A stretch of 64,000 nt of DNA from assembly GCF_007846095.1 (NCBI RefSeq), contig NZ_VOEI01000002.1:310001-374000 (forward strand), read 5' to 3'. The position numbers were made by a program, and so were the translations under genes. The DNA is from Mucilaginibacter achroorhodeus. Its GTDB lineage: Bacteria; Bacteroidota; Bacteroidia; Sphingobacteriales; Sphingobacteriaceae. The notes beneath the pieces were generated by a model. That model was given only the letters and a program-made list of their open reading frames with translations. It had not been told where the DNA came from and did not search any database. Positions 33,678-43,275 of the stretch are shown piece after piece (the first letter of the stretch is position 1; every line of letters starts with the position of its first letter).

Positions 33678-34703
33678 CTACCCCTTTTTAAATTTCATAG
33701 CTAATTGTGCCAGCATATCGTCATCAACAGGTTTTGCCGGTTCTTCTTTCTTTTTAAAGGGCTTATTATATTGCTGGTTGCCCTGATTAACATTAGGGCT
33801 GCTTTTAGGTGCATTGTTTTGAAATGCAGGTCGGCTCTGTTGTTGCCCCTCAGTCGCCGGCGTTTGCTGGGCCCGGTTCTGATGACGTTCGGCTGCCTTC
33901 TTGGCGTTCCAACGCTTGTATATTTCTTCTAACTTACGCTTGGTGTATAAAGGAAAATCGCCCTGCATCATCCATGAATAATAGCTTGGCTCAACATTTA
34001 AAACATCTTCAACGCGTTTGCCTTTGTGCTTACCAAAATTTATTAGTTCTTCACCATCCTCGTTGTAAACCATGCGGCCGGCAAAATCAACCGGGCGGCT
34101 AAGGTTGGTAAATTTATGCAGCGCCTCAACATCCCCTACAACTGGTTTGCTTCTGTTACCTTTTTTATCTTCCCATTCTACATCTGCGTACTTTTCAAGT
34201 TGCGCCAGTAAAACTTCCATGGTTGCGCGAGTATCTGCCTCTGCAGAGTGTGCATTGATAATCTCTTTCTGGCAATAAAACTGGTAAGCTGCCTTTAGTG
34301 TGCGCTGCTCCATCTGGTGGAAAATATTCTGCACATCAACAAAGTGACGGTTATCGAGGTCAAAATCTACACCGGCTCGCAGAAACTCTTCCATCAGCAT
34401 TGGTATGTCAAATTTGTTGGAGTTGTATCCGGCAAGGTCGCTCTCCTGTATAAAATCAGCTATTTCCTTGCCTAACTCTTTAAATTGCTTTTCGCTTTGG
34501 ATATGTTCATCATAAATACCATGCACTAATGACGACTCCAGTGGAATTGGAATTCCCGGATGCACGCGCCATGTACGAGCTTCGTCAGTTCCATCAGGAT
34601 GAAGTTTGATAACAGATATCTCTACTATTCGGTCGGCACCAATGTTGGTACCGGTTGTTTCCAGATCAAAAAATGCAAGCGGACGCTTTAACTGTAGTTT
34701 CAT
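33678..34703 (-). CDS. DnaQ-like 3'-5' exonuclease with C-terminal DUF3820 domain
   Basis: A 341-residue two-domain protein. Residues ~1-175 are a DEDD exonuclease: motif I FFDLETTGTN (Asp13, Glu15), motif II AGYNSNKFDIPML and motif III HSAEADTRATMEVL. DUF3820 follows at about 215-262 (LINFGKHKGKRVEDVLNVEP, SYYSWMMQGDFP). The C-terminal ~70 residues are Gln/Asn/Pro-rich and probably disordered. Polymerase-III-epsilon-like nucleases trim DNA or RNA 3' ends; this stand-alone fusion is common in Bacteroidota, with a repair or RNA role not settled. Monocistronic. Confidence 0.9.
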   Translation of the reverse strand: MKLQLKRPLAFFDLETTGTNIGADRIVEISVIKLHPDGTDEARTWRVHPGIPIPLESSLVHGIYDEHIQSEKQFKELGKEIADFIQESDLAGYNSNKFDIPMLMEEFLRAGVDFDLDNRHFVDVQNIFHQMEQRTLKAAYQFYCQKEIINAHSAEADTRATMEVLLAQLEKYADVEWEDKKGNRSKPVVGDVEALHKFTNLSRPVDFAGRMVYNEDGEELINFGKHKGKRVEDVLNVEPSYYSWMMQGDFPLYTKRKLEEIYKRWNAKKAAERHQNRAQQTPATEGQQQSRPAFQNNAPKSSPNVNQGNQQYNKPFKKKEEPAKPVDDDMLAQLAMKFKKG

Positions 34704-34806
34704 ATAAGTTGTAAGTATACAAAGGTGCCAAAATCACCATCATTTTTGTTATTTAATTTTAAGTAATTTTTAATATTTTCAGGCTAATAATTGATCCCTA
34801 AACTAT

Positions 34807-36780
34807 ATGTACAAATTTCTGTTTAACCTGCTGGTAATCATATGCATGGCTACCTTCTCTCAAGCGCAGGATTTCCCATTCGGTTCGTTCACCGTTGACG
34901 AACTACAACAAACAAATTATAAAAACGATACTTCGGCCCACGCATACGTCATAAAGGAGTTTGGTTCGACCAAGCTTGATATGGGTAATAATGACCGTAT
35001 CAATATGTTTTACAAGTACCACGTAAAGATCAAAATACTTGATGCAAAAGCTTTTGATAAAGGTACTATCAGTATTCCGTTCCGTAGCTATGATGATGTT
35101 ATTGAAGATGTAAGTGACATTAAAGCGCTGACTACCTATATGGAAGATGGAGGTGCCGTAAAAAAAGCCGAATTAGATAAAAGCAAGATTTACACAACAA
35201 CCATAAATAAGTATTGGAAAGAAATAAAATTTGCAATGCCTAATCTGCGCAAGGGCTGTATTATCGAGTATTCTTATACCAAGATCATACCTGGCTTTTA
35301 TAGTTTCCCATCATGGGAGTTTCAAAGCGATATACCTAAAATGTATTCTGAGTATGAAGCGCATATTCCTGCCTTCTGGACGTACACCGCAATGATGCGG
35401 GGCTCGCTTAAACTCACCAAAAGCAAAGCAGATATTGAAAAGGAATGCTTTAGCTCAAGAGGCTCAAAATGCGATTGCTCATTCTTGTCATATGGCATGG
35501 CAGATATACCCGCGATGGTGGAGGAAGATTACATGACCGCGCCCAAAAATTTCTTATCCGCTGTTTATTTTAACCTTCAGGAATGGGTAAATCCTTACAC
35601 CGGGGTTAAACAACGCGAAACAAAGGAATGGGCGGATATAGATTACAACCTTAAACATGCAGATTATTTTGGATCACAAATTAAAAAGAACCTGCTAAAG
35701 CCATATTTACTACCGGTTATTGCAGGTGCTAAAGACGATCTCTCAAAAGCGATAGCTGTTTACCAATACATTCAAAAAAACATCAAGTGGAACCAGATCA
35801 GATCTACCGGAAGTGAGAGTGTCAAAAAGGCATTGGAAAGCCACAGCGGGGATGTTGCTGATATCAATCTTGGACTTGTAGCTGCACTAAATTCGGCGGG
35901 TATCAAAACCGATGCTGTATTGGTATCAACGCGCGATAACGGCATTGTTAACAGGCTTTACCCCGTTGAGCGTGAGTTTAATTATGTCATAGCAAAAGCC
36001 ACTATTGGCTCAGATGATTACCTGCTGGATGCCACTGATCCCATGCTACCATTCGGCACTTTACCAATGCGTTGCCTTAACGACCAGGGCCGTGTGATAT
36101 CATTTGATAAACCATCTTACTGGCTGGACCTGAACAACAAACAACGCAAGGCCACCACCAGTTCGCTGGATTTAACCCTGGAAAGTAACGGCAAATTAAA
36201 AGGAACAATCACCACCTACTCAAGCGGATATGATGGCTATCTTAAACGTTTGGCCATCAAAAAATTCAACAGCACTGATGAATATGTTGAAAATCTTGAT
36301 GAGCGGTTAACGCATGTTAAAATATTAAAATCGGATTTTACAAACCTGGACAGCCTGGATAAGCCTTTGGCAGAAAAATACGATGTTGAGATCGACCTTT
36401 ACAACGGCTTAAACCATGATAGAATGGCTTTTAATCCGATGTTGTTAGACAGGATGGTTGTTAACCCGTTCAAATTGACAGAACGCGCTTACCCTGTTGA
36501 CCGTGGCATGCCATCGAGCGACCGTTACACCATTACTATGCACCTGCCGGCCGGATACAGCATTGAAAGCGCTCCGCAACAGGCTAACATTGGCTTGCCA
36601 AACAAAGGCGGCCGCTTTATGACCGACTTTAGCGGTGAGGGAAATAACTTTGTCTACTCAAATGTTATCCAGTTTGATAAGGCCATTTATGCTCCGGAAG
36701 AATATCCGTATCTAAAGGAGCTTTATAATAAAATAATTGCCTCAGAGAAAGCAGAAATAGTGTTTAAGAAAAAATCATGA
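34807..36780 (+). CDS. Exported DUF3857 / transglutaminase-like protein (first of a pair)
   Basis: A 657-residue protein with a signal peptide (ending ATFSQAQ, near residue 21). DUF3857 covers about residues 40-210 (KYHVKIKILDAKAF, MPNLRKGCIIEYSYTKI). A transglutaminase-like core follows (~290-400; YQYIQKNIKWNQIRSTG, GDVADINLGLVAALNSAG). The usual catalytic Cys of the GDC motif is Ala-Asp here (GDVADIN), so this copy may lack protease-like catalysis. A DUF3858-like C-terminal beta domain ends it. The stop overlaps the start of the second copy (ATGA), so both are translated together and probably act as a complex in the periplasm. Confidence 0.88.
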   Translation: MYKFLFNLLVIICMATFSQAQDFPFGSFTVDELQQTNYKNDTSAHAYVIKEFGSTKLDMGNNDRINMFYKYHVKIKILDAKAFDKGTISIPFRSYDDVIEDVSDIKALTTYMEDGGAVKKAELDKSKIYTTTINKYWKEIKFAMPNLRKGCIIEYSYTKIIPGFYSFPSWEFQSDIPKMYSEYEAHIPAFWTYTAMMRGSLKLTKSKADIEKECFSSRGSKCDCSFLSYGMADIPAMVEEDYMTAPKNFLSAVYFNLQEWVNPYTGVKQRETKEWADIDYNLKHADYFGSQIKKNLLKPYLLPVIAGAKDDLSKAIAVYQYIQKNIKWNQIRSTGSESVKKALESHSGDVADINLGLVAALNSAGIKTDAVLVSTRDNGIVNRLYPVEREFNYVIAKATIGSDDYLLDATDPMLPFGTLPMRCLNDQGRVISFDKPSYWLDLNNKQRKATTSSLDLTLESNGKLKGTITTYSSGYDGYLKRLAIKKFNSTDEYVENLDERLTHVKILKSDFTNLDSLDKPLAEKYDVEIDLYNGLNHDRMAFNPMLLDRMVVNPFKLTERAYPVDRGMPSSDRYTITMHLPAGYSIESAPQQANIGLPNKGGRFMTDFSGEGNNFVYSNVIQFDKAIYAPEEYPYLKELYNKIIASEKAEIVFKKKS

Positions 36781-38687
36781 GACGTGTTTTAACTTTTCTT
36801 TTCTGCCTTTTTTTCGCAGGCGTTGCAATGGCACAGGCTAATTACGCCGTATCGGCAATACCTAAAGATCTCCTACCCTATGCCAGCGCCGTGGTGCGCA
36901 ACCAAAACGTAGTTACGGAGATAAAAGATCCCGCTAATACTATTTACCGGATAAAAAAGGCGGTTACCATCCTTAACGAAAATGGCGATGATATTGCGCG
37001 AATAGTGTTGTTCTACGACAAGAGCCGAGCTATAAAAAGCATAAAAGGAGCTACCTATGACGAATTTGGCAAACTGGTAAGTAAATTCTCAGAAAAAAAC
37101 TTCAATGACGAAGGCACCAGCGATGGCTTTTCTTTATACCAGGATTCGCGGGTTAAACACTATCTGCCAACCATCGGATCATACCCATACACTATTGAAT
37201 ATGAGGTGGAGATGCGTTTTAAACAAACCCTGGTACTGCCCGACTGGAACCCTGTTAATGAACCCGGCGTTGCTGTAGAAAAAAGCACTTACTCCTTTGC
37301 CTGTAAACCCGATTTTAAGATAGCCTACAAAGAGATAAACCTACCGGCCAAAATGGTTAGCGGCACTACCAAAGAAGGCTTGGTTACTTACAATTGGGAA
37401 GTAAACAATCTAAAAGCTTATCGCAATGAACCATATAGTCCTATTGCCGAAAACTATTTTGCCCGCCTAAAAATTGCCCCTAAAACTTTTACTTATGGCG
37501 GCATCCCCGGCAGTAGCAGTAATTGGAATGAATTGGGTAAGTGGACTTACGATAATTTACTAAAGGGCCGCCGCGATCTGTTACCCGCTACCAAAGACAT
37601 GGTTAAACAGCTAACTGCCAACATTACCGATCCCAAAGAAAAGGCTAAAAAGATATACGAATATATGCAAGGCAAAACCCGGTACATTAGCGTGCAGATC
37701 GGTATTGGCGGTTTTCAGCCCTACCCTGCCTCTGAGGTGGACCGATTAAATTACGGTGACTGCAAGGGCCTGGTGAATTACACACAAGCTTTATTAGAAG
37801 CAGCTAATATACCCTCGTGGTATTGTGTTGTTGAGGCCGGAGCTGGTAAAAAGATAAGTATGCTGCCTGATTTTGCCACGATGGATCAGGGTAATCATAT
37901 TATACTTTGCCTGCCTTTTAAAAACGACACCACTTTTCTGGAATGCACCAGTCAAAAAATACCTTTTGGCTTTTTAAGTGATTTTACTGATGACCGCACT
38001 GTGCTGGCTTGCACGCCGGAAGGTGGTAAGCTGCTGCATACACCTAAATACACGGCAGCCCAAAACCTGCAAACACGTACTGCGCAATTCAATATTACTG
38101 ACAGCGGCGACCTTATAGGTGAAGTGACCGCCATATATAAAGGTACCCAGTACGATAACCCTGAAGAATTGGTTGATGAGCCATTTACCGAGCAGGTTAA
38201 AACCCTGCGCAAGCAGTACAACTATTTACCCAACCTGGAGATAGAAAAGCTGAGCTTAAAGCAGGATAAATTGCAAATGCCGGTATCTACAGAAACAATT
38301 AAGCTTAGTGCCGGAGAATTTGCATCAACGGATAACGGCAAGATCTACTTCTCGCTTAACCCTTTAAACCGCAGCCGGTCTTTGAAAGGTGTTAGAAACC
38401 GCATCAACCCGGTTTATATTAACCGTGGTTATACTGACGAAGATGAGATCACTTATATTTTGCCTAAAGGATATCATCCGGAAACAGAGGGCTGGCACGT
38501 AAACATAGATGAGCCTTTTGGCAAATACCATGCGAGTGTTAAGATCGCCGACGGTAAGCTGACCTATAAACGCAGCCTAAAGGTTATTGATGGCACCTAC
38601 GGCAAAGAAACTTATAGCAAGCTGGTTGAGTTTTACCAAAAGATAGCAGATAACGATGCATACACTGTATCGCTGGTAAAAAACTGA
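36777..38687 (+). CDS. Exported DUF3857 / transglutaminase-like protein (second of a pair)
   Basis: A 636-residue paralogue of the upstream gene with a signal peptide (CLFFAGVAMAQA). Same order: DUF3857 (~45-230), transglutaminase-like core (~285-400) and a C-terminal beta domain. Here the core shows LNYGDCKGLVNYTQALLEAA, with the catalytic Cys in GDCK, then a His-containing DQGNHIILCLPF segment. So this copy keeps the Cys/His site while the first has lost the Cys. The four-base overlap of the genes shows translational coupling. An active plus inactive pair suggests a heteromeric enzyme; target unknown. Confidence 0.88.
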   Translation: MRRVLTFLFCLFFAGVAMAQANYAVSAIPKDLLPYASAVVRNQNVVTEIKDPANTIYRIKKAVTILNENGDDIARIVLFYDKSRAIKSIKGATYDEFGKLVSKFSEKNFNDEGTSDGFSLYQDSRVKHYLPTIGSYPYTIEYEVEMRFKQTLVLPDWNPVNEPGVAVEKSTYSFACKPDFKIAYKEINLPAKMVSGTTKEGLVTYNWEVNNLKAYRNEPYSPIAENYFARLKIAPKTFTYGGIPGSSSNWNELGKWTYDNLLKGRRDLLPATKDMVKQLTANITDPKEKAKKIYEYMQGKTRYISVQIGIGGFQPYPASEVDRLNYGDCKGLVNYTQALLEAANIPSWYCVVEAGAGKKISMLPDFATMDQGNHIILCLPFKNDTTFLECTSQKIPFGFLSDFTDDRTVLACTPEGGKLLHTPKYTAAQNLQTRTAQFNITDSGDLIGEVTAIYKGTQYDNPEELVDEPFTEQVKTLRKQYNYLPNLEIEKLSLKQDKLQMPVSTETIKLSAGEFASTDNGKIYFSLNPLNRSRSLKGVRNRINPVYINRGYTDEDEITYILPKGYHPETEGWHVNIDEPFGKYHASVKIADGKLTYKRSLKVIDGTYGKETYSKLVEFYQKIADNDAYTVSLVKN

Positions 38688-38691
38688 TCTA

Positions 38692-38814
38692 TTAACTAAA
38701 AATAATAATGCCGAGTATGATGCCGACGATCATGATCACATAGAGCATGATCTCGGTGCCGGCAAAGCGCTTATATTTTGTCCAGAAAGAGTAATCTTGT
38801 TTTTCCTTAGCCAT
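38692..38814 (-). CDS. Small single-helix membrane protein
   Basis: A 40-residue protein, MAKEKQDYSFWTKYKRFAGT followed by one hydrophobic helix (EIMLYVIMIVGIILGIIIF) and a terminal Ser. A charged N-terminus with a single C-terminal helix implies a tail-anchored inner-membrane protein. The gene lies between convergent/codirectional neighbours with normal spacing and is a typical small Bacteroidota membrane protein. No function is known. It lies 39 bases downstream of the NlpC/P60 gene on the same strand. Confidence 0.65.
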   Translation of the reverse strand: MAKEKQDYSFWTKYKRFAGTEIMLYVIMIVGIILGIIIFS

Positions 38815-38853
38815 TTCTACAAAAATAAACCTTTTAAATGGGTGATAGCTAAT

Positions 38854-39462
38854 TTACTGACCGTCTGTTTGGGCAGTAGCCGTATCATTCACAATTATCG
38901 AGCCTGCACGTGAGAAATATTTGTAGATGCCAATGTCATGCAAACGTGCTATCATTACACCCTTACGGGTACTGGCATGCACAAAATAGCCGTTTTGTAA
39001 ATAAACACCCACATGGCTAAACTGCTTACCATCAAAGTCAAAGAATACCAGGTCGCCTTCCTGTAACTCCTCTTCATATTTACGTTTGATGATGCCAACC
39101 TGCGTAGCACAAGTGCGTGGTACAGATTGGTCATAAACCTGCAGTTGCAGTAAAAACACCAAACCAGAACAGTCTACGCCATCTTTATCCATCCCACCAA
39201 AACGGTAGGGTGTGCCGTACCATTCATCAATAAAACTGTACAAACGGCCATTTTGTATATCGTTACGCTTGATACCCATCAGTGCCGAATATTTATCAGC
39301 AAGTTTCTTATCTGGCTTTACCATCACATACGGGCCGCGCTTAACGGGGATAGCGCCATCAGCATAATCAGCAGGTTTACGTGGTGTCAGCTTATGCGAA
39401 CACGATGATAAAACTGCAATAGCAGCTGCAAATAAAATAAGCCTGTAGTAGCGTATTAACAT
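38854..39462 (-). CDS. NlpC/P60 (C40) family cell-wall peptidase lipoprotein
   Basis: A 202-residue lipoprotein with lipobox Cys21 (IAVLSSC). The NlpC/P60 domain covers ~75-190: catalytic Cys98 in DGVDCSGL, His150 in FSHVGVYL and a third polar residue His162 in YFVHAS. WYGTPYRFGG precedes it, as usual. These enzymes cleave D-Glu-diaminopimelate bonds in peptidoglycan stem peptides. It is attached to the membrane on the periplasmic face. Possibly co-transcribed with the tiny membrane protein downstream. Confidence 0.92.
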   Translation of the reverse strand: MLIRYYRLILFAAAIAVLSSCSHKLTPRKPADYADGAIPVKRGPYVMVKPDKKLADKYSALMGIKRNDIQNGRLYSFIDEWYGTPYRFGGMDKDGVDCSGLVFLLQLQVYDQSVPRTCATQVGIIKRKYEEELQEGDLVFFDFDGKQFSHVGVYLQNGYFVHASTRKGVMIARLHDIGIYKYFSRAGSIIVNDTATAQTDGQ

Positions 39463-39531
39463 AATTACTTAAAGTTACTCCGAAAGCTAAAAATGTTACA
39501 AGAGATGTTATAAACATTTTAACATTGAAAA

Positions 39532-39921
39532 TTATACTTCGTATAATTCAAGCGGCAAGCCATCGGGGTCGTTAAAGAAAGTGAAGCGTTTGCCGGTAGT
39601 TTCATCAGTACGTATCGGTTCGGTGATAACCCGGTACTCGTTTAAATGAAAAATCGCTTCTTCAAGGTTGTTTACTTCAAATGCTAAATGCCGCAAACCC
39701 AAAGCCTCAGGTCGGGAAGGGCGCGGCGGCGGCCCCGGAAAAGAAAAAAGCTCGATCTGGTAGAGTCCGTTGACTTCCAGATCAAGCTTGTATGATCTAC
39801 GTTCTTCACGATACACTTCCTGAAGCACAGTAAAACCTAAAATTTCAGTATAAAACCTTTTAGATTGCTCATAATCTGAACAAATGATAGCGATGTGGTG
39901 TATCCTGTTCAGCTTTAGCAT
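39532..39921 (-). CDS. VOC family (glyoxalase I-like, YaeR type) protein
   Basis: A 129-residue vicinal-oxygen-chelate protein. IHHIAIICSDYEQSKRFYTE gives the first metal-binding His, ELFSFPGPPPRPSRPEALGL the typical YaeR/SMU1112c insert, LRHLAFEV the second His and LPLELYEV the final metal-binding Glu. It likely chelates a divalent metal and acts on a glyoxal or related small molecule; the substrate is unknown. Its ATG lies one base after the purL stop, so it is translated from the purL message. Confidence 0.88.
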   Translation of the reverse strand: MLKLNRIHHIAIICSDYEQSKRFYTEILGFTVLQEVYREERRSYKLDLEVNGLYQIELFSFPGPPPRPSRPEALGLRHLAFEVNNLEEAIFHLNEYRVITEPIRTDETTGKRFTFFNDPDGLPLELYEV

Positions 39922-39922
39922 C

Positions 39923-42151
39923 TTATTCGTCGCCCAAAATTACGTGCAGCACATTATCGTGCACCATTTTAATATCGGTAATGTTGCCGAACAGCTCACC
40001 GTCAACAGTAGCGTTACCTAAACCGTTTACTGTACCTAATAAGCTAAACTCGGTTTCACTGGTAGCCATCATCTCAATAAAGCGCTCCTGGTCATCAGGT
40101 GTTACGGTAACTACTACCCTGCCCTGCGCTTCACCAAACAGGAAAGCATCTTTACGTATGCCGCTATCGCTCTCAATGTCAAAACCTAAACGGTTAGGCA
40201 TAGCTGCTTCAGTTAAAGCAATGTACAAGCCACCATCCGCAACATCATGCGCAGATTGAATAACTTTATGTTTGATCAATTGCTTAACAACCTGGTGCAT
40301 TGCATACTCTTTTTCAAGATCAAAATACGGAGCCGGAGCTTTTAATATTTTGTGGTACGATGCCAGGTATTGTGATGATGCTATATCATTTTGCGATTCG
40401 CCGATCAGATAAATCAGATCGCCCGGTTGTTTAAAATCTAAGGTCATCAGGTTATCCAGCTCATCCATCACACCTAACATACCAATGGTTGGCGTAGGGA
40501 AAACAGGGCCTTCATCTGATGATTGATTGTAGAAACTTACATTACCACCGGTAACGGGGGTTTCAAATTTAGTACAAGCCTCGCCCATACCTTTAATAGC
40601 ACCAACAAACTGCCAGTAAACTTCGGGCACGTAAGGGTTACCAAAGTTTAAGCAATTGGTAATAGCTACAGGTTCGCCGCCTGCACAAGTAATGTTACGC
40701 GCAGCTTCGGCAACGGCAATTGCAGTACCTTTCTGCGGATCAGCATATACATACCGCGAGTTACAATCACAGGTAAGCACAATAGCTTTATCGGTATCCT
40801 TTACAGCAACCACAGCCGCATCGCTTGGGCGATTGGTGGTCATGGTTGATGTACCTATCATGGAATCATACTGATCGGTAACCCAACGTTTTGATGCCAG
40901 GTTGGCATGGCCTATCAAATGTTCTGCTACCTCTACCAAATTTTCAGGTTCGGTAACATCTTCAATCTTAAATTTCTGATTTTCGGCATAGTAAGCTGGC
41001 TCGCGATATTCGCGCTTGTAAACCGGTGCACCGCCACCCAATACCAGGTCATCAGCAGGCACATCAGCAACCTTTTCACCGTTCATAAAATACTCAAGGC
41101 GTTGGGTATCGGTTACTTCACCAATAATGGCGCAGTTAAGGTCCCACTTATCAAAAACAGCCTCAACAAGGGCTTCTTTACCTTTCTCTACAACAATAAG
41201 CATACGCTCCTGTGATTCAGATAACAGGATCTCGTATGGTTTCATGTTTTCCTGGCGCATCGGCACACGATCAAGGTGAATGATCATACCATGCTCGCCT
41301 TTAGCACTCATTTCAGAATTTGAGCAGATAATACCAGCTGCACCCATATCCTGCATGCCAATTACAGCACCTGTCTTGATTACCTCAAGCGTAGCCTCCA
41401 GTAACAATTTCTCCTGGAAAGGGTCGCCTACTTGTACAGCCGGTAAATCGTTTACCGAATCTTCTGTAATATCTTTTGATGCAAAAGCCGCACCGTGTAT
41501 TCCATCTTTACCGGTTGCAGAACCAACGATATAAACCGGGTTACCCACACCATAAGAGGTTGCCGAAACAGTTTCTCCCGCCTTAACAATACCGGCAGAA
41601 AAAGCATTAACAAGCGGATTAATGTTGTAGCATTCATCAAAGAAAAGTTCGCCGCCAACTGTTGGGATACCAAAGGCATTACCGTAATGGCTGATACCTT
41701 TTACTACGCCCTTAACCAGCCATTTGGTTTTATCAAGGCTTAGGTCGCCGAAACGCAAAGAGTTCATCTGAGCGATTGGCCTTGCGCCCATGGTAAAAAT
41801 ATCTCGGTTTATACCGCCTACACCTGTTGCTGCGCCTTGGTAAGGCTCAAGCGCTGATGGGTGGTTATGCGATTCGATCTTGAAAGCGCAGCCAATACCA
41901 TCACCAAGATCAACTAAGCCAGCGTTTTCTTCCCCTGCTTTAGCAAGCATGCGAGGGCCATCTTTAGGAAGGGTTTTAAGCCATGTGATAGAGTTTTTGT
42001 AAGAGCAGTGTTCGCTCCACATTACCGCGAAAATAGAAAGCTCGGTAAAATTTGGTACGCGGCCTAATATTTCTTGTATGCGGTCAAATTCTTCAGGTAA
42101 AAGTCCCAGATCGCGGGCGGTTTCAACGGTTGTTAATTCCTGGTTCTCCAA
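39923..42151 (-). CDS. purL: Phosphoribosylformylglycinamidine synthase subunit PurL (small form)
   Basis: A 742-residue synthetase subunit for step four of purine synthesis (FGAR to FGAM with ATP and glutamine). The ATP-binding segments are recognisable: MWSEHCSYKNS near the N-terminus, IGCAFKIESHNHPSALEPYQ, then TGKDGIHGAAFAS and QDMGAAG. The length shows the small PurL that works with separate PurS and PurQ, neither of which is in this window. It is followed one base later by the VOC gene. PurM lies 7.4 kb further on but is separate. Confidence 0.96.
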   Translation of the reverse strand: MENQELTTVETARDLGLLPEEFDRIQEILGRVPNFTELSIFAVMWSEHCSYKNSITWLKTLPKDGPRMLAKAGEENAGLVDLGDGIGCAFKIESHNHPSALEPYQGAATGVGGINRDIFTMGARPIAQMNSLRFGDLSLDKTKWLVKGVVKGISHYGNAFGIPTVGGELFFDECYNINPLVNAFSAGIVKAGETVSATSYGVGNPVYIVGSATGKDGIHGAAFASKDITEDSVNDLPAVQVGDPFQEKLLLEATLEVIKTGAVIGMQDMGAAGIICSNSEMSAKGEHGMIIHLDRVPMRQENMKPYEILLSESQERMLIVVEKGKEALVEAVFDKWDLNCAIIGEVTDTQRLEYFMNGEKVADVPADDLVLGGGAPVYKREYREPAYYAENQKFKIEDVTEPENLVEVAEHLIGHANLASKRWVTDQYDSMIGTSTMTTNRPSDAAVVAVKDTDKAIVLTCDCNSRYVYADPQKGTAIAVAEAARNITCAGGEPVAITNCLNFGNPYVPEVYWQFVGAIKGMGEACTKFETPVTGGNVSFYNQSSDEGPVFPTPTIGMLGVMDELDNLMTLDFKQPGDLIYLIGESQNDIASSQYLASYHKILKAPAPYFDLEKEYAMHQVVKQLIKHKVIQSAHDVADGGLYIALTEAAMPNRLGFDIESDSGIRKDAFLFGEAQGRVVVTVTPDDQERFIEMMATSETEFSLLGTVNGLGNATVDGELFGNITDIKMVHDNVLHVILGDE

Positions 42152-42207
42152 TGTAGTTTCTTTTATGTTGAAAGGATGCGCGAAATTAAGAAAAAAGTCC
42201 GTAAGAC

Positions 42208-42259
42208 CGAAGTCCGAAAGCTAAAGATGATGTTCTCTTCTTCGGATCTCCGGACTTCG
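42208..42259. repeat. Inverted repeat upstream of purL
   Basis: CGAAGTCCG (42208-42216) and CGGACTTCG (42251-42259) are perfect 9-base inverted copies, with further AGTCCG and CTTCGG pieces around. No T-tract follows. The unit resembles the short GTCCGAAAG-type intergenic repeats of Sphingobacteriaceae as I remember them, which is not proven here. It may also end the tonB transcript. Confidence 0.4.
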
Positions 42260-42285
42260 AACTTCTTAACCTACGACTTGAAAAA

Positions 42286-43122
42286 TCACTCACTCAACTG
42301 AAAATTCATGGGGATGCTGTATCTCACCCTTACTGCACGACCGTTCTGTATGCCGGGTTTCCATGGTTTGGCCAATTTTAAAACCCTAATGGCTTCCTCA
42401 TCCATTCCGTAGCCTGCCTTCCCTGTAACGGTTATGTCTGTCAAGCGGCCATCCCGCTCTACCACAAAGCTTACCATTACCCGGCCACTTTTACCCTCCT
42501 CTTGTGCTTGTGACGGGTAACGCAGATTTTTGCTTAAAAATTTTGACCAGCCGGCTGCACCACCATCAGGCTCAGGCATCACTTCTATTGTACTAAAATC
42601 TTTTATAGCATTAAGATCAGTTTCAGTTCCATCACCACCGCTACCCAACGCCGGTGCTGGTTCTGCTATTTGTGGTATGCCGCCATCACCTTTTGTAGTT
42701 TCAGCACCAACTTCTGTCTTTGCCAACTCATTGATCGTTGGCATATCGGTGTCAACCTCTTTAGGCGTAATATGCGGTATTGTGAATTTTGTTGATGCCG
42801 CTGCAGGTAAAGGCTTTTCCGGGGTAGCCGTTGCTGCAGCCTTTTTTGGCTGCTCGATAATTTTGTCTTCCTGTTTGGGCGGCGGAGGAAGATCCGGAAT
42901 AGTTAGAGTTGTGATATGTTCTAATGGTTCTATATGCTTACTTTTAGCGTAGGTGTAAGCACCTGTAACAATGATGATAGACCCGAAAGCGATAGCCATC
43001 GATTTTAGAATGGTTGCACCATAAGTTTTCCTTAGTTCATAAGCGCCATAGGCCTTATTGCGATTATGAAATACAAGCTCGAGCCACTCGGGATTGTAAA
43101 GGTTTAATTTTTCGTTTAGCAT
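42286..43122 (-). CDS. TonB energy transducer
   Basis: A 278-residue protein. A cytoplasmic start (1-38), one membrane helix (~40-58, SMAIAFGSIIIVTGAYTY), a Pro/Lys-rich periplasmic spacer (LPPPPKQEDK, later KPLPAAAS), and the TonB_C domain at ~188-278 (WSKFLSKNLRYPSQAQEEGK through YSIPMNFQL). It transmits proton-motive force to TonB-dependent receptors such as the SusC and the large receptor in this window, though Bacteroidota usually carry several TonB copies. ExbB/ExbD are not adjacent, so it borrows a motor from elsewhere. Confidence 0.92.
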   Translation of the reverse strand: MLNEKLNLYNPEWLELVFHNRNKAYGAYELRKTYGATILKSMAIAFGSIIIVTGAYTYAKSKHIEPLEHITTLTIPDLPPPPKQEDKIIEQPKKAAATATPEKPLPAAASTKFTIPHITPKEVDTDMPTINELAKTEVGAETTKGDGGIPQIAEPAPALGSGGDGTETDLNAIKDFSTIEVMPEPDGGAAGWSKFLSKNLRYPSQAQEEGKSGRVMVSFVVERDGRLTDITVTGKAGYGMDEEAIRVLKLAKPWKPGIQNGRAVRVRYSIPMNFQLSE

Positions 43123-43275
43123 AGCGTTTAAAATTTTATTTTACTAATTAACGCATTTGCCAAATAAAATGTTGAATTTATTTGAACTTTTACAAAATAT
43201 TTATTTGAATATTTATTTTTTTAAGATTTTTATATCGTATTAAGAGTTAAAGTAAAAATTTTATTTGGTATTAAA

